NCBI GenBank assembly: GCA_964461295.1
Contig: CAYWTX010000202.1
Span: 1 to 7,656 of the forward strand
Length of the DNA stretch: 7,656 nucleotides
Reading direction: 5' to 3'
DNA from: CAYWTX01 sp964461295
GTDB taxonomy: Bacteria > Planctomycetota > Phycisphaerae > SM23-33
How positions within the stretch are numbered: position 1 is the stretch's first letter; each line of letters starts with the position of its first letter. The translations under genes and the position numbers were made by a program. Shown piece after piece: positions 5,666 to 7,656 of this stretch. The notes under the pieces were generated by a model. It did no database searches. It was not told where the DNA came from and saw only the letters and a list, made by a program, of their open reading frames with translations.

Positions 5666-7090
5666 ATGCTGCGAATCGATTGGAGCAACGCGACGGAAGC
5701 GGCGGTGGGCTGGGAGCACGGCGTGACCGAGGCCGACCTCCGCGAGGTCGGCCCGCGCGTGTGCGCGGCCAGGGACCGCATCGCCGATCGGCCCAACCAG
5801 TGGGAAGGCTGGCGCAACCTGCCCGGCCACCCGACGTTCGCGGCGGCGTCGAAGAAGCTGGCCGCATCGTGCCGCAAGTGGGCGACGGACATGGTCGTGC
5901 TCGGCATCGGCGGCAGCGCCCTGGGCAACATCGCGCTGCAGGCAGCCCTGAACCCCGCGACGTGGAACCTGATGGCGCCCGCCAAACGCAAGGGCCCGCG
6001 GCTGTTTGTGCTGGACAACGTGGACCCCGTGAACGTGGGCGAGGTGCTCGACTTCCTCCGCCCGCGCCTGAAGACCACGCTGCTGAACGTGATCTCCAAG
6101 AGCGGCGAGACGGCCGAGACGGCCAGCCAGTTCATGGTCATCCGGGAGATGCTGCGGACGAAGCTGGGCAGCCGCTTCGCCAGGAACATCGTGGCCACCA
6201 CCGACGCGGCCAAGGGCACGCTGCACGCGATCGCCAGGGCCGACGGATACGAGATGCTCGTCGTGCCCGACGATGTCGGCGGACGCTTCAGCGTGCTCAC
6301 GCCGGTGGGGCTGTTCTCAGCGGCCATGTGCAGCATCGACATCGACGAACTGCTGGCCGGGGCGGCGGCGATGAAGACCCGCGTCGAGGACAAAGCGGCG
6401 GCCTGGCGGGACAACCCCGCCTGCATCCTGGCGGCGGTCAAGTACCTCGCCATGGCGCGCAAGCACAAGCCCATCCACGTGATGATGCCGTACTCCAATC
6501 GCCTGTATCTGCTGGCCGACTGGTACCGCCAGATATGGGCGGAGTCGCTCGGCAAGCGGTTCACCCGCGACGGGCGCGAGGCGTTCGTCGGCCCCACGCC
6601 GGTGAAGGCGCTCGGCACGACCGACCAGCACAGCCAGGTGCAACTCTACCGCGAAGGCCCCAACGACAAACTGACCGTGTTCCTCGAGGTCCAGAAGCAT
6701 CCGCGCGAGATGCAGATCCCCAACGTCTTCACCGACGTGCCGGGCATGGCGTACCTCGGCGGCCAGAAAATGAGCCGCCTGCTGAACGCCGAGAAACTGG
6801 CCACCGAGTACGCGATGCGCGTGTCGCGCCGGCCGAGCGTCACCGTGAAGTTCGACGAGATCACGCCCTGCGCGGTTGGCGAGTTCATCTACCTCTACGA
6901 GTTCACCACCGGCCTCGTCGGCGAACTGATGGGCATCGACGCCTACGATCAGCCCGCCGTCGAGTTGGGCAAGCAGGCGACGTTCGCCCTGATGGGCAAG
7001 GACGGCAGCGTGAAGAAGGACATCGCCCGCGAGGTCCTCGGCCGCGAGAACGTGACGTACGCGGAGATGAAGGCGGAGATCGAGAAGTAG
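5666..7090 (+). CDS. pgi: glucose-6-phosphate isomerase
   Basis: Pgi interconverts glucose-6-phosphate and fructose-6-phosphate in glycolysis and gluconeogenesis, in the cytoplasm. The 474-aa protein is near the shorter, Bacillus-like length class (about 450) rather than the roughly 550 of E. coli. It shows the family motifs in order: VVLGIGGSALG with GIGGSALG at 80-87, SKSGETAET beginning at 144 (phosphate-binding SIS loop), DVGGRFSVLTPVGLF around 203-217, E293 in WAESLGK, GTTDQHSQVQLY with catalytic-type H322, and the C-terminal VELGK lysine K436. The start at 5666 is chosen over the in-frame ATG at 5633 because AAGGAG (5652-5657) lies 8 nt upstream and the earlier ATG falls in the promoter box. 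Both sugar-isomerase subdomains are complete, with no frameshift, so the enzyme should be active. Confidence 0.97.
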   Translation: MLRIDWSNATEAAVGWEHGVTEADLREVGPRVCAARDRIADRPNQWEGWRNLPGHPTFAAASKKLAASCRKWATDMVVLGIGGSALGNIALQAALNPATWNLMAPAKRKGPRLFVLDNVDPVNVGEVLDFLRPRLKTTLLNVISKSGETAETASQFMVIREMLRTKLGSRFARNIVATTDAAKGTLHAIARADGYEMLVVPDDVGGRFSVLTPVGLFSAAMCSIDIDELLAGAAAMKTRVEDKAAAWRDNPACILAAVKYLAMARKHKPIHVMMPYSNRLYLLADWYRQIWAESLGKRFTRDGREAFVGPTPVKALGTTDQHSQVQLYREGPNDKLTVFLEVQKHPREMQIPNVFTDVPGMAYLGGQKMSRLLNAEKLATEYAMRVSRRPSVTVKFDEITPCAVGEFIYLYEFTTGLVGELMGIDAYDQPAVELGKQATFALMGKDGSVKKDIAREVLGRENVTYAEMKAEIEK

Positions 7091-7091
7091 T

Positions 7092-7119
7092 ATTGCCGAT
7101 TGCCGATTGCCGATTGCCG
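7092..7119. repeat. four perfect ATTGCCG heptamers after the pgi stop
   Basis: ATTGCCG is repeated four times without a mismatch, starting 2 bp after the TAG stop of pgi, and followed by a partial unit (AT). It is non-coding. Short arrays of this type are, as far as I recall, common in genomes rich in intergenic repeats. Confidence 0.95.
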
Positions 7120-7151
7120 ATCTGGCAAGACCGCGTTCGACCTCCTCTGTC

Positions 7152-7234
7152 GCCCCTCCGGGGCCATTGTCCTTACTCCATGTTCTCCGGGGGCATTACG
7201 CCCCCGGCTGAATCCTGACCGCCCCTTCGGGGCG
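7152..7234. repeat. three-hairpin intergenic element downstream of pgi
   Basis: Three perfect GC-rich stem-loops follow each other: GCCCC-TCC-GGGGC (7152-7164), CCGGGGGC-ATTAC-GCCCCCGG (7187-7207) and CGCCCC-TTC-GGGGCG (7220-7234). The regular spacing and similar GC design suggest one dispersed repeat module rather than three independent sites. I recall similar CCGGGGGC/ACGCCCCCGG modules scattered in planctomycete genomes, but cannot confirm it here. It may slow or stop transcription between the convergent genes, although there is no U-run. Confidence 0.75.
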
Positions 7235-7270
7235 AAGAGGGATGAGACTGCCTTCTCAATTCCGTCACAA

Positions 7271-7299
7271 ACTCTCAGCCGCTGCATACGGCTGAGAGT
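7271..7299. terminator. perfect 11-bp hairpin between convergent genes, possible bidirectional terminator
   Basis: The arms ACTCTCAGCCG and CGGCTGAGAGT flank the 7-nt loop CTGCATA. It is placed between the 3' end of pgi and the 3' end of the minus-strand gene at the right edge, which is where a shared terminator would be. Neither side has a proper T-run (only TTGTG on the minus-strand side), so termination is a guess; the inverted repeat itself is certain. Confidence 0.5.
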
Positions 7300-7359
7300 C
7301 CGCGGTACTGCCACAACCCAACCGGCTCGCCCTACCTCCAACTCACGCCTCACAGATCG

Positions 7360-7656
7360 CTACTCGCTTCCGCCGCTGGTGCTCTCACCCTCGGCGGCGG
7401 GCGGCGGCTCGCCTTCCTGGCCGATGCCGATGAAGAATTTTTCGTATCCGCGGCGCATCTCGACCAGCAGACCTTCAACGGACACCACCTGCGCGCCGTT
7501 GACGGAGTCGCCGACGCCGACGAATCGCCCGTTGACGTTGGCGAGCGCCCGGTCGCCCTGCCGGACGGTTCCCGAAAGGCGGAACCCAGGCGGGCAGGGC
7601 ACAAACTTCGGATGGGCGGGCGCCGGGGCCGACGCTGCGAGCGTCGCCTCGGCGGC
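7360..7656 (-). CDS. C-terminal part of a protein with a small beta-rich domain (secretion/pilus-like?), 5' end off window
   Basis: The frame is open from the right edge to a TAG at 7360-7362, giving 98 residues. It opens with an Ala/Pro linker (AAEATLAASAPAPAHPKF). Then comes a compact domain, GFRLSGTVRQGDRALANVNGRFVGVGDSVNGAQVVSVEGLLVEMRRGYEKFFIGIG, and finally an acidic, Gly/Ser/Pro tail. The pattern L.G.V...ALA.VNGR.V.VGD.V.GA.VV.VE, with a linker ahead, resembles the periplasmic C-terminal domains of GspC- or PilP-like components, which carry an N-terminal membrane anchor. The similarity is by eye only. A GTG at 7600-7602 could be read as a start, but the frame continues past it and the domain lacks an anchor without upstream sequence. 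Its stop lies 60 bp from the 11-bp hairpin. Confidence 0.7.
   Translation of the reverse strand, partial: AAEATLAASAPAPAHPKFVPCPPGFRLSGTVRQGDRALANVNGRFVGVGDSVNGAQVVSVEGLLVEMRRGYEKFFIGIGQEGEPPPAAEGESTSGGSE

Noticed and set aside
4502..6226. Long minus-strand frame opposite the purF-like gene and pgi
   Set aside because: High-GC codon-position bias makes long antisense frames. It contains no coherent domain and overlaps two secure genes.
7350..7604. Alternative minus-strand frame at the right edge (84 codons)
   Set aside because: It is Ser/Arg-rich with no domain pattern. The neighbouring frame ending at 7360 shows a hydrophobic-alternating beta domain and stays open to the edge.

Overview
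The window is GC-rich bacterial DNA that looks like a planctomycete or a close relative, most likely from an environmental assembly. The main reasons are the LEPR-XLL surface-protein leader on the left-hand gene, hairpin-rich intergenic spacers, and housekeeping genes that are mostly transcribed singly from promoters of their own. The phylum call is an inference from these features; there is no rRNA or other phylogenetic marker gene to confirm it.

Layout, left to right. (1) Positions 1-733, minus strand: the start of a secreted LEPR-XLL protein with a short Ig-like segment followed by 126-bp (42-aa) LVIVD-type beta-propeller repeats. It runs off the left edge and has a good sigma70-like promoter at 819-846. 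(2) Positions 896-1307, plus strand: a decayed beta-phosphoglucomutase-like HAD hydrolase. It has lost its N-terminal part (motif I and cap) and is frameshifted in a run of seven C. (3) Positions 1320-2129, minus strand: an intact metallo-beta-lactamase-fold hydrolase with an N-terminal four-cysteine zinc ribbon. (4) Positions 2130-2666: a 537-bp spacer with promoters at both ends and hairpins between. (5) Three plus-strand genes, each with its own ribosome-binding site and -10-like box: anmK (2667-3860), a PurF-like amidophosphoribosyltransferase homologue (4118-5536) and pgi (5666-7090). (6) Positions 7091-7359: a spacer with a perfect heptamer array and four hairpins. (7) Positions 7360-7656, minus strand: the C-terminal end of a protein with a small beta-rich domain, possibly related to secretion or pilus components, running off the right edge.

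How the genes may relate. AnmK (cell-wall anhydro-MurNAc recycling) and Pgi (fructose-6-P/glucose-6-P) both touch amino-sugar and hexose-phosphate metabolism. The PurF-like protein keeps the PRPP-binding loop and all four expected Fe-S cysteines but has lost the catalytic cysteine and other glutaminase residues, so it probably cannot use glutamine in the normal way. The spacers between these three genes are 257 and 129 bp and each contains a promoter-like box, so they look like neighbours rather than one tight operon.

I found no phage, CRISPR, defence or biosynthetic system here. The observations most worth following are the glutaminase-dead PurF paralogue with its cysteine-rich tail, a shared GCTAnnAT box upstream of four genes, the decayed HAD gene beside the LEPR-XLL gene, and the repeat-filled spacers.
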